From: 02-FULL-45-11b sp041663485
GTDB lineage: Bacteria > Patescibacteriota > Patescibacteriia > Buchananbacterales > UBA6539
Assembly: GCA_041663485.1 (NCBI GenBank)
Contig: JBAYMO010000009.1
Span: forward strand, 1-43,854
Length of the DNA stretch: 43,854 nucleotides
Reading direction: 5' to 3'
Under the pieces are notes generated by a model. That model saw nothing but the letters and a program-made list of their open reading frames with translations. It searched no databases and was not told the DNA's origin. Position numbers and translations under genes: made by a program. This document shows, piece after piece, positions 30,567-37,818 of the stretch (the first letter of the stretch is position 1; each line of letters opens with the position of its first letter).

Positions 30567-30992
30567 ATGAGTTCTGGAACGCAGTCTTTGTATGATGGTA
30601 TGGCGATCGCTTTGCCTGAAGCTGTGATTAAGCGCCTGAATTTTTTACGGGGCAATATTGTTGCCCTAAATCGTCTTGGTCTCAGGGGCGGTCAAGACGG
30701 AATTACCGATTCGGTTGTAGCCAGCGCTTTGGTTCAGAGGGGACTGGAGGAGCTTGAAAGGTATCTCAAGGCGCCAGTTGCGGACGGCACGCCCAAACAG
30801 GCCGATCTCTTTGCGGCGCCGGAGGCCGAAAATCCGCTTAAGACAACCATTGATCTTTCAAAATTGGCACCCGAGATTGTAAACTATATCGCGGTAGCGG
30901 CCGCAAAGCAGAATATGGATTTGGCTGCCGGAGTCTTGGCTTCAATTGAAGCCTGGTATGAATACATTTCGAAGGACGATGTGACAAGGTAG
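30567..30992 (+). CDS. Unrecognised 141-residue protein, possibly ribbon-helix-helix-like, G+C-rich cassette
   Basis: The ATG at 30567 is chosen because GGAGG (30554-30558) lies 8 nt upstream; a TTG at 30552 would place that site inside the coding part. Residues about 12-65 read MAIALPEAVIKRLNFLRG then GITDSVVASALVQRGLEELE, reminiscent of a ribbon-helix-helix DNA-binding domain with an insertion. A Pro/Ala linker follows, then an Ala-rich helical C-terminal domain. G+C-rich compared with its neighbours (31 of 60 bases in 30661-30720). Single gene with its own promoter, Shine-Dalgarno sequence and terminator. Function unknown. Confidence 0.7.
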   Translation: MSSGTQSLYDGMAIALPEAVIKRLNFLRGNIVALNRLGLRGGQDGITDSVVASALVQRGLEELERYLKAPVADGTPKQADLFAAPEAENPLKTTIDLSKLAPEIVNYIAVAAAKQNMDLAAGVLASIEAWYEYISKDDVTR

Positions 30993-31013
30993 CGCTTAAT
31001 TTTACCTTTTATG

Positions 31014-31044
31014 AGCCCAAAGAGTTAATCGGCGGGCTTTTTTC
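31014..31044 (+). terminator. Terminator of the 30567 gene
   Basis: AGCCC/GGGCT stem (31014-31018/31034-31038) with a 15-nt loop, followed by TTTTTCTTTT. Confidence 0.55.
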
Positions 31045-31076
31045 TTTTGAGCTAAAATGATATATTATTTAATAAT

Positions 31077-31943
31077 ATGCCAGAACTACCAGAAGTAGAA
31101 ACCTTGCGTCGCGAGCTTAACCACGCTATTAAGGGAAAAACTATTCAGGCCGCTTGGGTAAATTGGTCGAAGATGGTTAAACCGCTGACGATTTCAGAGT
31201 TTCAAAGAAAAATTAAAAAATTAAAAATTATTGAAGTCAAACGACTTTCAAAAGTTTTAGTTTTAAATTTGGCTGGCCCACTATCTTTATTGATTCATCT
31301 GAAATTAACCGGCCAATTAATCTTTCAACCAAGAAATGGCCAAGCGATTGTTGGCGGTCACCCGCAGAAAGACGGGGAAAATAATTTACCCAATAAATTT
31401 ACTCATTTAGTTTTGAGTTTTACGGACGGGACAAAATTATATTTTAATGACATGAGAAAATTTGGCTGGGCAAAATTGGTTGATGATTTAGGCGTGGCTG
31501 AAATTGTAAAGAAACACGGACCCGAGCCGTTATCCAAAGAATTTACTTTTTCTTATTTTCAAAATGTAATAAAAAAATATCCTAACCGAAAAATTAAGCA
31601 AATTTTACTGGATCAAGCCTTAATCGGCGGCATTGGCAATATTTACTGTGATGAGTCTTGCTTTTGCGCTAAAATTTTACCTCAGAGACCAGCCAGTCAA
31701 ATTAAGCCCGCAGAAGCTAAAAAGCTTTATGCCTGTATCAATAAAATTATTAAGTTTGCAATTGCCAAGAATGGCACTTCAGCCGATACTTATGTGCGTT
31801 TAAACGGCCAATCCGGCGGCATGCTGCCTTATCTAAAAGTTTACGGCCGGGCGGGGGAGAAATGTCGGCGTTGTGGCGGAGTGGTTGTCAGAACTAAATT
31901 AAACGGCCGAGGAACGCATTTTTGTCGTAAATGCCAGAAATAG
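31077..31943 (+). CDS. mutM: Formamidopyrimidine-DNA glycosylase (Fpg/MutM)
   Basis: Removes oxidised purines such as 8-oxoguanine and nicks the abasic site. 288 residues: start MPELPEVETLRREL, where Pro2 becomes the nucleophile and Glu3 the acid; HLKLTGQL; the helix-two-turn-helix LIGGIGNIYCDESC; and a C-terminal zinc finger with CRRC and CRKC. It pairs functionally with the MTH1-like Nudix enzyme at 42321. The ATG leaves Pro2 exposed, which fixes the start. Confidence 0.96.
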   Translation: MPELPEVETLRRELNHAIKGKTIQAAWVNWSKMVKPLTISEFQRKIKKLKIIEVKRLSKVLVLNLAGPLSLLIHLKLTGQLIFQPRNGQAIVGGHPQKDGENNLPNKFTHLVLSFTDGTKLYFNDMRKFGWAKLVDDLGVAEIVKKHGPEPLSKEFTFSYFQNVIKKYPNRKIKQILLDQALIGGIGNIYCDESCFCAKILPQRPASQIKPAEAKKLYACINKIIKFAIAKNGTSADTYVRLNGQSGGMLPYLKVYGRAGEKCRRCGGVVVRTKLNGRGTHFCRKCQK

Positions 31944-31995
31944 ATAGTAAAGTTTAAAGCTAAATTTTTAATTTTAAGGCCTAGTTTTTTTATTT

Positions 31996-32023
31996 AAAAA
32001 AATCCCGTGACTACTGCCACGGG
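31996..32023 (-). terminator. Terminator of the TIM-barrel gene (minus strand)
   Basis: Minus-strand stem CCCGTG/CACGGG (32023-32018 with 32009-32004), loop 8 nt, followed by ATTTTTTT (32003-31996). Confidence 0.8.
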
Positions 32024-32066
32024 GGATTATTGTTTGCCTAATTTACAAACTCATACTTACTTGACG

Positions 32067-32891
32067 TTATGCTGCCAAGCGTACCAGTCTGCGGCCGTAG
32101 TTAATGTACGAAACGCTCAGGGCTTTTGGATCGTCGGCTTGCTGCCCGTTGTGAATAACGGCCTTCAAATGGGGCTCAATAGAGATGAACCCATCATAAC
32201 ATCCGGCCAGGTCTTTCAGTATCCGGCGCACGCATCCCTTACCCTCGCCCGGGTAAGTGTACTCATCCGGGCCATTTGCGTCTTTGATGTGTACGTAGAC
32301 AATCCATTTCTTGACCGCCTGATACCATGTCCAGGAATTTTTGCCATAGGTGGGCGGATTACCGGTGTCAAAAAGTACACCGAAGCGTGGATCGTTTATC
32401 TCTTCCATGAGGGCAACATTGTTGGCTGAGCAAAGACCACCCCAACCAGAACAATTTTCGTGCGCCAAAACGATATCGCGATCGCCTACGATTTTCAGCA
32501 GGCCATGCATTCGGTCTTTGGCGCGTTTTTCCCAGACTTCGGGCGGCAAAGGGTTGGCTTTGTCGTTGGGATAACTCATCACCCGAATGATCTTGACTCC
32601 AAGCCTTTCCATTCTCGGTATGGTTCGACGCAATAAATTGCAGTCGGGCAAGAAGCTGTCTGTGATGGCGTGAGACCAGTCGCCGATGGGCGAAGAAAAG
32701 GCTGAAACCCTCATGTTGGCGTCGGATAAAACCATGCAAACCCGATCAAACTCGGGATCTGACAACTTACATACGTTCACTCCATCTACTGTGCGTAATT
32801 CCAGATAATCCCAACCCAGCTCCCTGTGGGCTTTGACTTGATCCTCGATGCCCAGTGCGGCTTCATCGCTAATACCTGTGTGAATAAACAA
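32067..32891 (-). CDS. Sugar-phosphate isomerase/epimerase-like TIM barrel, G+C-rich cassette
   Basis: 274 residues of the xylose-isomerase-like/AP-endonuclease-2 superfamily. Probable metal ligands: Glu in LAHENCSGWGG, Asp in VLFDTGNP, His and Asp in VHIKDANG, and Glu in ISIEPHLK; the strand-helix periodicity fits a TIM barrel. Substrate not predictable. It starts with TTG at 32891, supported by AAGGAG (complement at 32900-32905) 8 nt upstream; no in-frame ATG fits. G+C-rich (31 of 60 bases in 32461-32520), single gene with its own promoter and terminator. It lies between mutM and the short acidic ORF. Confidence 0.88.
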   Translation of the reverse strand: MFIHTGISDEAALGIEDQVKAHRELGWDYLELRTVDGVNVCKLSDPEFDRVCMVLSDANMRVSAFSSPIGDWSHAITDSFLPDCNLLRRTIPRMERLGVKIIRVMSYPNDKANPLPPEVWEKRAKDRMHGLLKIVGDRDIVLAHENCSGWGGLCSANNVALMEEINDPRFGVLFDTGNPPTYGKNSWTWYQAVKKWIVYVHIKDANGPDEYTYPGEGKGCVRRILKDLAGCYDGFISIEPHLKAVIHNGQQADDPKALSVSYINYGRRLVRLAA

Positions 32892-32960
32892 TGTTTTCTC
32901 TCCTTGGGTTGTGCCTTTTTTGAGGCAATGTTTTGATGCCGACTAATTCTGACTAATAAC

Positions 32961-32989
32961 TTTTTAGCTTAATTGATTTAAATTGTCAA
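32961..32989 (-). promoter_or_regulatory. Promoter of the TIM-barrel gene
   Basis: Minus-strand TTGACA (32989-32984), 17-bp spacer, TAAAAA (32966-32961, 4/6). The leader is about 63 nt and contains a small TGCCT...AGGCA hairpin before the Shine-Dalgarno sequence. Confidence 0.55.
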
Positions 32990-33004
32990 ATATCAAATTA
33001 TTAC

Positions 33005-33040
33005 AAAAAATCAGCCTCGCTGGTGGCGGACTGATTTTTT
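33005..33040 (-). terminator. Terminator of the short acidic ORF
   Basis: Outer stem AAAAAATCAG/CTGATTTTTT (33005-33014/33031-33040), 10 bp, with T6 at either 3' end depending on strand. It lies 18 nt after the stop of the 34-codon ORF. The gap 32892-33221 otherwise holds only this ORF and two promoters. Confidence 0.7.
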
Positions 33041-33058
33041 CGTATGCAAATTGCAGGA

Positions 33059-33163
33059 TTACTTGGCAGCTTCGGGAGTTTCTTGAGCAACTGGCTCGGT
33101 TGACTCTGGAGTAGCTTCAGTAGTAGCTTCTTCGGCTGGCTTGACTGTTTCTTCATCAAACAT
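33059..33163 (-). CDS. 34-residue acidic peptide, unrecognised
   Basis: ATG at 33163, TAA at 33061-33059. The peptide is made almost only of Glu, Ala, Thr, Pro and Val (MFDEETVKPAEEATTEATPE, then STEPVAQETPEAAK), so it is acidic and probably disordered. No signal peptide or membrane segment. Reasons to believe it: a near-consensus promoter at 33193-33221 pointing at it, a hairpin terminator 18 nt after its stop, and nothing else between them. No Shine-Dalgarno sequence, as for native genes here. It could be a short expressed protein or a decayed tail of a longer one. Confidence 0.55.
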   Translation of the reverse strand: MFDEETVKPAEEATTEATPESTEPVAQETPEAAK

Positions 33164-33192
33164 AGTTTTTTGATTATTACTAAGGAGATTCA

Positions 33193-33221
33193 AGTATACT
33201 CTTTATCTTGAATTTTGTCAA
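33193..33221 (-). promoter_or_regulatory. Near-consensus promoter of the short acidic ORF
   Basis: Minus-strand TTGACA (33221-33216), exactly 17 bp, TATACT (33198-33193). It is one of the best promoters in the window and the same quality as that of rpmA. Its -35 touches the stop of the PAP2-like gene. Confidence 0.75.
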
Positions 33222-33656
33222 TTAAAAAACCAATAGACTGAGATAATAAGTCAAAGTTATCCCCCAAATCAATCCGCCCAACACCTCTAAATAAGTATGA
33301 CCCATTCTTTCTTGGAATTTTGTGAAGTGGGTTTTTTCTTTGGCGGTCAGGCTGTCAATATATTTGTTCAATAATCTGGCCTGACGACCCAAAAGATTGC
33401 GAAAAGAAGTGGCATCGCGCATGACTAATAAGGTAAATATCAATGCAACGCCAAAAATTGGGGAGTCAAGACCTTGTCGTAAAGCCATTAAGGTAGTAAT
33501 GGAAACGGCAAAAGCAGTGTGGGAAGAGGGCATGCCGCCATAGCTGATAAAAAAGTTCTTTAAATCAAAATTACCCTTAATGCCATCGGTGAGAAGCTTT
33601 AAAGCTTGGCTGGAAATTAATACAATAATTGGTATAATGATGTAAGAGAAATCCAT
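33222..33656 (-). CDS. Divergent PAP2-family (DUF212/YuiD-like) membrane protein
   Basis: 144 residues from the ATG at 33656 (MDFSYIIIPIIVLISSQALK). A longer start 27 nt upstream adds residues not typical of the family. Four membrane segments. SYGGMPSSHTAFAVSITTL is the acid-phosphatase/haloperoxidase-related PSSH motif, and RMGHTYLEVLGGLIWG near the C-terminus is the second conserved block. Members may dephosphorylate lipid substrates, and the next gene on the other strand, uppP, does the same for undecaprenyl diphosphate. Exact substrate unknown. Confidence 0.88.
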   Translation of the reverse strand: MDFSYIIIPIIVLISSQALKLLTDGIKGNFDLKNFFISYGGMPSSHTAFAVSITTLMALRQGLDSPIFGVALIFTLLVMRDATSFRNLLGRQARLLNKYIDSLTAKEKTHFTKFQERMGHTYLEVLGGLIWGITLTYYLSLLVF

Positions 33657-33719
33657 AATTAGTTTGTGGCTTGCGGTTTGCAAGCAGTAATTTAATTAGT
33701 AAGTGTTTAAATTATTTTT

Positions 33720-34547
33720 ATGACCAATATCATTTTCTCAATTTTGGCCGGCATAATTCAGGGTTTAACGGAGTTTCTGCCAGTCTCCAGTTCAGCCCAT
33801 TTGATTTTTTTTCATGACTTGTTCGGCTTTGAATTTATTGATAATTTGGCCTTTGATGTGATTTTGCATCTTGGCACGATGGTGGCCATACTATTCTGTT
33901 TCTTGCCCGAGCTTTGGCGTTATTTTATGGCGGGGCTAAAAAGTTTAAGTCATTGGAATCTAAGAGAGGATAAAGAACAACTTTTAGCTTGGTCGATTTT
34001 AGTTGCCACGATTCCAGCGGCAATCGTTGGTTTTTTATTTGAAAAATCGATTGAAAATTTATTTAGAAATCCTTTATTGGTGGCCGCGGTGATGATAATA
34101 TTCGGCGCCATCCTCCTGGTGATTGATAAATTAGCCCCGCAGACTAAAAGAATTGATGAAATAAATTTGTGGGACGCTTTTTGGGTTGGACTTTTGCAGG
34201 CTCTGGCTCTGATTCCCGGCGTTTCGCGTTCCGGTATTACAATTATAACAGGTTTAAGCAGGAATTTGAAACGTCAGGACGCTGCTAAATTTTCTTTTTT
34301 GGTTTCCGCGCCGATCATGATTGGCGCCGGGGCAAAAAAAACTCTAGATTTGTTTTTGGATTATTCGCTGAGTCAATCTGACCTGTTAGTTTTGCTGGTT
34401 GGTTTTTTAACTTCTGCCGTTACAGGATATTTTTGTATTAAATTATTTTTGCAATATTTAAATAGTCATTCGTTGCGAGTTTTTGCCTGGTATCGTATAA
34501 TTTTGGGTTTGGGCGTTTTGGTGGCAATTTTAATATGGAAAATTTGA
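33720..34547 (+). CDS. uppP: Undecaprenyl-diphosphatase UppP/BacA
   Basis: Recycles the lipid carrier of wall synthesis by removing one phosphate from undecaprenyl diphosphate. 275 residues, about eight membrane segments. Conserved motifs: GIIQGLTEFLPVSSSAHL with the catalytic Glu and the Ser run, and IPGVSRSGITIITGL with the essential Arg. Also gives bacitracin tolerance in other bacteria. It overlaps the next gene by 13 nt. Confidence 0.96.
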   Translation: MTNIIFSILAGIIQGLTEFLPVSSSAHLIFFHDLFGFEFIDNLAFDVILHLGTMVAILFCFLPELWRYFMAGLKSLSHWNLREDKEQLLAWSILVATIPAAIVGFLFEKSIENLFRNPLLVAAVMIIFGAILLVIDKLAPQTKRIDEINLWDAFWVGLLQALALIPGVSRSGITIITGLSRNLKRQDAAKFSFLVSAPIMIGAGAKKTLDLFLDYSLSQSDLLVLLVGFLTSAVTGYFCIKLFLQYLNSHSLRVFAWYRIILGLGVLVAILIWKI

Positions 34548-35149
34548 TTAATAAATTAATCAGTGATGGGCATTTGAAAACTCCGGCCGTCATTAACGCT
34601 TTTCAGAGAGTTAAACGCCGGGATTTTTTGCCAAAAAAAATTTTAGATAAAGAGTCAGAAAATCAGCCCCTGCCCATTGGTCACGGAGCCACTATCTCGC
34701 AGCCTTTAACCGTAGCCTTTATGCTGGAATTGCTTGCTCCCAAGCCTGGCCAAAATATTTTAGACGTTGGCTCAGGTTCGGGCTGGACCAGCGCGTTATT
34801 GGCTTATATGGTTGGGCCAAAAGGTAAGGTGTGGGCGATTGAGCGGGTGGTAAAGCTCAAAGAATTTGGGGAAAAAAATGCGGAGAAATATCATTTTGAC
34901 AATCTAAAATTTTATTGCCGTGACGGTTCAAAGGGGTTGCCCAAATCAGCCCCGTTTGATAGAATTCTTGTATCAGCGGCTGCTTTTGAAGTACCAATGG
35001 CGCTAAAAAATCAGTTAAAAATTGGCGGTCGTTTGGTTATTCCGACCTCAGCTCAAGACATCAGAGTTTTTGAAAAAGTGACGGTAAATAAGTTTAAAGA
35101 AAAAATTTATCCCGGGTTTATATTCGTGCCGCTAGTCGGCAATTATTAA
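34535..35149 (+). CDS. pcm: Protein-L-isoaspartate O-methyltransferase
   Basis: Repairs isoaspartyl residues in aged proteins with S-adenosylmethionine. 204 residues: FLPKKILDKESENQPLPIG, GATISQPLTVAFMLELL, SAM loop ILDVGSGSGWTSALLA, and GGRLVIPTS near the C-terminus. The motif PLPIGHGATISQP is specific to the family. It begins inside the end of uppP, so the two are translated from one message. Confidence 0.92.
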   Translation: MENLINKLISDGHLKTPAVINAFQRVKRRDFLPKKILDKESENQPLPIGHGATISQPLTVAFMLELLAPKPGQNILDVGSGSGWTSALLAYMVGPKGKVWAIERVVKLKEFGEKNAEKYHFDNLKFYCRDGSKGLPKSAPFDRILVSAAAFEVPMALKNQLKIGGRLVIPTSAQDIRVFEKVTVNKFKEKIYPGFIFVPLVGNY

Positions 35150-35167
35150 TTTAAATTAAATTGTTAC

Positions 35168-35884
35168 ATGCAAGCAATAATTTTAGCTGGTGGCGAGGGG
35201 ACAAGACTTAGACCATTGACTTATAAAATTCCCAAAGCTTTGATTCCCATTGGTGATAAAACGCTGACCGAATTGGCTTTGGATATTTATAAAAATATTG
35301 GAGTAACTGATTTTTATCTATCAATTAGTTATTTGGCCGATCAAATGGTTGAATATTTTGATTCGGGCGAAAAGTTCGGTTGTCAAATAAATTTCTTGCG
35401 TGAAGACAAGGCCTTGGGCACAGCCGGACCTTTGATAATTCTAAAGCAAATGGGCAAGATTTTTGATCAAGATTTTTTTATGTCAAATGGCGATAATCTA
35501 TTTGCTTTAGATTTAAAAGCCATGATTGATTTTCATCAGAAAAATCAAGCGATTGCCACCATTGCCTTAACCGAAGTTGAGGATCCAACTCATTTTGGTA
35601 TCGCCAAACTTGCAGGGGATAAAATCGTTGATTTTATTGAAAAGCCTGCAATCGAGCTGGCTCCATCTCGCTATGCGAATTCAGGTTATTATATTTTATC
35701 ACCTAAAATTTTTGATTACTTGCCCGAAAAAGATTTTGTCATGGTTGAAAAGGATATTTTTCCCGCCATTGCTAAGGCCGGCAAGCTTTTTGGTTTTAAG
35801 TCTCAAGCCCAATGGTTTGATACCGGTACGCCTGAGCGTTATGAAAAGGTTAAAAAAGAATGGGCGGGACCGTATAAGTATTAA
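35168..35884 (+). CDS. Sugar-phosphate nucleotidyltransferase
   Basis: 238 residues of the NTP_transferase family. Signature MQAIILAGGEGTRLRPLTYK with the PKALIPIGDK that follows, SNGDNLF metal motif, and VDFIEKPA. There is no C-terminal left-handed helix, so it is the short single-domain form. Mannose-1-phosphate guanylyltransferase, MurNAc-phosphate uridylyltransferase or glucose-1-phosphate thymidylyltransferase are all possible. It may supply sugar nucleotides for the cell surface. Confidence 0.88.
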   Translation: MQAIILAGGEGTRLRPLTYKIPKALIPIGDKTLTELALDIYKNIGVTDFYLSISYLADQMVEYFDSGEKFGCQINFLREDKALGTAGPLIILKQMGKIFDQDFFMSNGDNLFALDLKAMIDFHQKNQAIATIALTEVEDPTHFGIAKLAGDKIVDFIEKPAIELAPSRYANSGYYILSPKIFDYLPEKDFVMVEKDIFPAIAKAGKLFGFKSQAQWFDTGTPERYEKVKKEWAGPYKY

Positions 35885-35893
35885 TTATTCTAA

Positions 35894-36913
35894 ATGCTTA
35901 GATTATTTAAAAAAATAGTTATTATTATTTTGTTGCTTATAGTCGGGTATGGCGCTTATTTTTATTACACGTTGAATGTGGCTAATACGTCTAGCAGTGA
36001 CTTGGTTAAATTTACCATTCAGCCCAAATGGGGTAGCATGGTTATCAGTCAAGAGTTAAAAAAAACAGGGTTGATTAGAGATTGGATGGTTTTTGAATTT
36101 TATGTTTGGTATCGTGGCACCAGCAGTTACCTTCAGCCCGGAGAGTTTGATTTAAAGAAGAATTATACTATCAAAGAAATCGCCCAAGTTCTTACTCGTG
36201 GTGCCGAGAATGTAATTTTAAAAGAGGTAAATTTAACTTTCATCGAGGGTTGGAATAATAACGATTATGCTCAATATTTAGCCAAACAGGGTTTTGGTCA
36301 GGACTCGGATTTTTTGAATTTAGTCCAGAAAAAACAAGCCTGGTGGGATAATTTTGATTTCTTGGGCAGTCGACCCAAGGATCGAGATTTGGAAGGTTAC
36401 TTATTTCCTGATACTTACCGAGTTTATAAAAATGCGACAATTAAAGACATTGTCAGTAAAATGTTGGAAAATTTTGGCAAAAAGCTAACGCCGAAAATGC
36501 GTAACGATATTATTAAACAAAATAAAAGTATTCATGAAATTTTGACCCTGGCGTCAATTGTGGAAAAAGAAGTTTCATCGGAAAAAGATCGTAAGTTGGT
36601 GGCCGGCATATTTTACAAAAGATTAAAAATTAATATGGGGCTGCAGTCAGATGCCACTTTAAACTATATTACCAATAAAGGCACGGTCCAGCCCTCTATT
36701 GATGATACTAAGCTTGATAGTTTATATAATACCTATAAATATCGCGGATTGCCGCCCGGACCGATTTGTAATCCAGGAATTTCTGCCATTGAGGCGGCCA
36801 TTTATCCTACCGTCAGTGATTATTTGTATTTTTTGACCACGCCTGACGGGCAAACAATTTATAGTAAAACCTATGAACAACATCTGGCGGCCAAAAGAAA
36901 ATATTTAAAATAA
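35894..36913 (+). CDS. mltG: Endolytic peptidoglycan transglycosylase MltG
   Basis: Cuts nascent glycan chains and sets their length. 339 residues: membrane anchor at about 8-29, a LysM-like region, then the YceG domain. The catalytic Glu lies in ASIVEKEVSSEKDR, and DATLNYI, YNTYKYRGLPPGPICNPG and AAIYPTVSDYLYFL are further family motifs. It lies 9 nt after the nucleotidyltransferase gene. It works against FtsW-type polymerases, which are also encoded here. Confidence 0.94.
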   Translation: MLRLFKKIVIIILLLIVGYGAYFYYTLNVANTSSSDLVKFTIQPKWGSMVISQELKKTGLIRDWMVFEFYVWYRGTSSYLQPGEFDLKKNYTIKEIAQVLTRGAENVILKEVNLTFIEGWNNNDYAQYLAKQGFGQDSDFLNLVQKKQAWWDNFDFLGSRPKDRDLEGYLFPDTYRVYKNATIKDIVSKMLENFGKKLTPKMRNDIIKQNKSIHEILTLASIVEKEVSSEKDRKLVAGIFYKRLKINMGLQSDATLNYITNKGTVQPSIDDTKLDSLYNTYKYRGLPPGPICNPGISAIEAAIYPTVSDYLYFLTTPDGQTIYSKTYEQHLAAKRKYLK

Positions 36914-36942
36914 ATTTATAATTATTAATTTATAAAAATATT

Positions 36943-37623
36943 ATGAAAACCGTTGTTATGTCCTTGGGCGGATCACTAATTGCCCCGGACGGTTTGGACG
37001 AAAAATTTTTAAAAAGTTTTAGAAAAATAATTTTAGATTATATCAAAAAGGGTAATAAGGTCATTTTGATTTGCGGCGGGGGTAACACTTGCCGTCGTTA
37101 TCAGCAAGTAGCTAAAATAGTAAACCCAAAAGTTAAGGATCGCGATTTGGATTGGATGGGTATTGCTACGACCAAATTAAATGCTGAATTGGTAAGCGGA
37201 ATTTTTGGCGATTATGCGGCTGAAAGTATATTGAGTGATCCGGGCAAGCCGATTAAAACTAACAGAAAAATTGTAGTCGGAGCGGGGTTTTTACCCGGTT
37301 CATCTTCAGATAAAGGTGCGGTGTTGGCCGCCAAAGCGTTTGGTGCCAAAACCGTGATTAATTTATCAAATATTGTTTACGTCTACGACAAGGATCCAAA
37401 AAAATATCCTGATGCTAAACCCCAAAAGGAGATGGTTTGGCGTAATTTTTTAAAGCTGGTGGGTAATAAATGGGTGCCGGGCGCGCATGTACCCTTTGAT
37501 CCGGTGGCTAGTCGTTTAGCGCAGAAATGGGGAATGGAGTTGGTTGTCATGAAAGGTAGTGATTTAGCTAATTTAAGCAATTTTTTGCAGGGGAAGCATT
37601 ATAAAGGCAGCATAGTTAAATAG
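36943..37623 (+). CDS. pyrH: UMP kinase, archaeal-type PyrH
   Basis: Phosphorylates UMP to UDP, upstream of the CTP synthase at the left end of the window. 226 residues of the amino-acid-kinase fold: MKTVVMSLGGSLIAPDG, ILICGGGNTCRRYQ, GAGFLPGSSSDKGAVLAA, and INLSNIVYVYDKDPKKYPDA. The length and the short GFLPGSSSDKGA loop resemble the archaeal group rather than the 240-residue bacterial PyrH with GTGNPFFTTD. The bacterial-type motif is absent, a pattern I would expect in CPR genomes. Confidence 0.88.
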   Translation: MKTVVMSLGGSLIAPDGLDEKFLKSFRKIILDYIKKGNKVILICGGGNTCRRYQQVAKIVNPKVKDRDLDWMGIATTKLNAELVSGIFGDYAAESILSDPGKPIKTNRKIVVGAGFLPGSSSDKGAVLAAKAFGAKTVINLSNIVYVYDKDPKKYPDAKPQKEMVWRNFLKLVGNKWVPGAHVPFDPVASRLAQKWGMELVVMKGSDLANLSNFLQGKHYKGSIVK

Positions 37624-37638
37624 GCTTTTTGACGCCTA

Positions 37639-37667
37639 TTGACTTATTTTAGTATTTTTGTTAATCT
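37639..37667 (+). promoter_or_regulatory. Promoter of rplJ-rplL
   Basis: TTGACT (37639-37644), 17-bp spacer, TAATCT (37662-37667). It overlaps a 7-bp hairpin just after pyrH (37619-37625/37634-37640). Transcription would start about 37674, at the base of the L10 leader. Confidence 0.55.
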
Positions 37668-37675
37668 TATTTAGT

Positions 37676-37788
37676 ACCACAGACCGTTGGGTCCCGCTTG
37701 GCGGGATTAAAAATGCATTTGCTAACCCAGCCGAGGTAATAACTATTTACTTTAGTTTTTGTTCTGTGGTTTGAGCCACAGATTTTTT
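37676..37788 (+). promoter_or_regulatory. Ribosomal protein L10 leader with transcription attenuator
   Basis: Autoregulatory mRNA leader bound by L10(L12)4. Conserved marks are AGACCG (37681-37686) and AGCCGAGGT (37729-37737), which form the L10-binding kink. TGGGT (37688-37692) can pair with ACCCA (37725-37729), closing the hairpin TCCCGC-TTG-GCGGGA (37692-37706). The end is a terminator: TCTGTGG/CCACAGA (37763-37769/37776-37782) plus T6 (37783-37788). CCACAGA occurs a second time at 37677-37683, so the leader start can pair with TCTGTGG and form an antiterminator. Known in Firmicutes (L10_leader). Confidence 0.85.
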
Positions 37789-37818
37789 GTTTAATAATAT
37801 AAAATTAAGTTAATTAAT

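Noticed and set aside
32007..32429. 140-residue plus-strand ORF
   Set aside because: Antisense to the TIM-barrel gene, which has metal-site motifs, promoter and ribosome site; the plus frame has no recognisable protein.
33669..33685. GCTTGC-GCAAGC hairpin between the PAP2-like gene and uppP
   Set aside because: Short, no T-run, and it lies in the 5' region of the divergent genes; likely chance.
37619..37640. 7-bp hairpin AATAGGC/GCCTATT after pyrH
   Set aside because: No T-run after it, and it overlaps the rplJ -35; could pause transcription but is not supported as a terminator.
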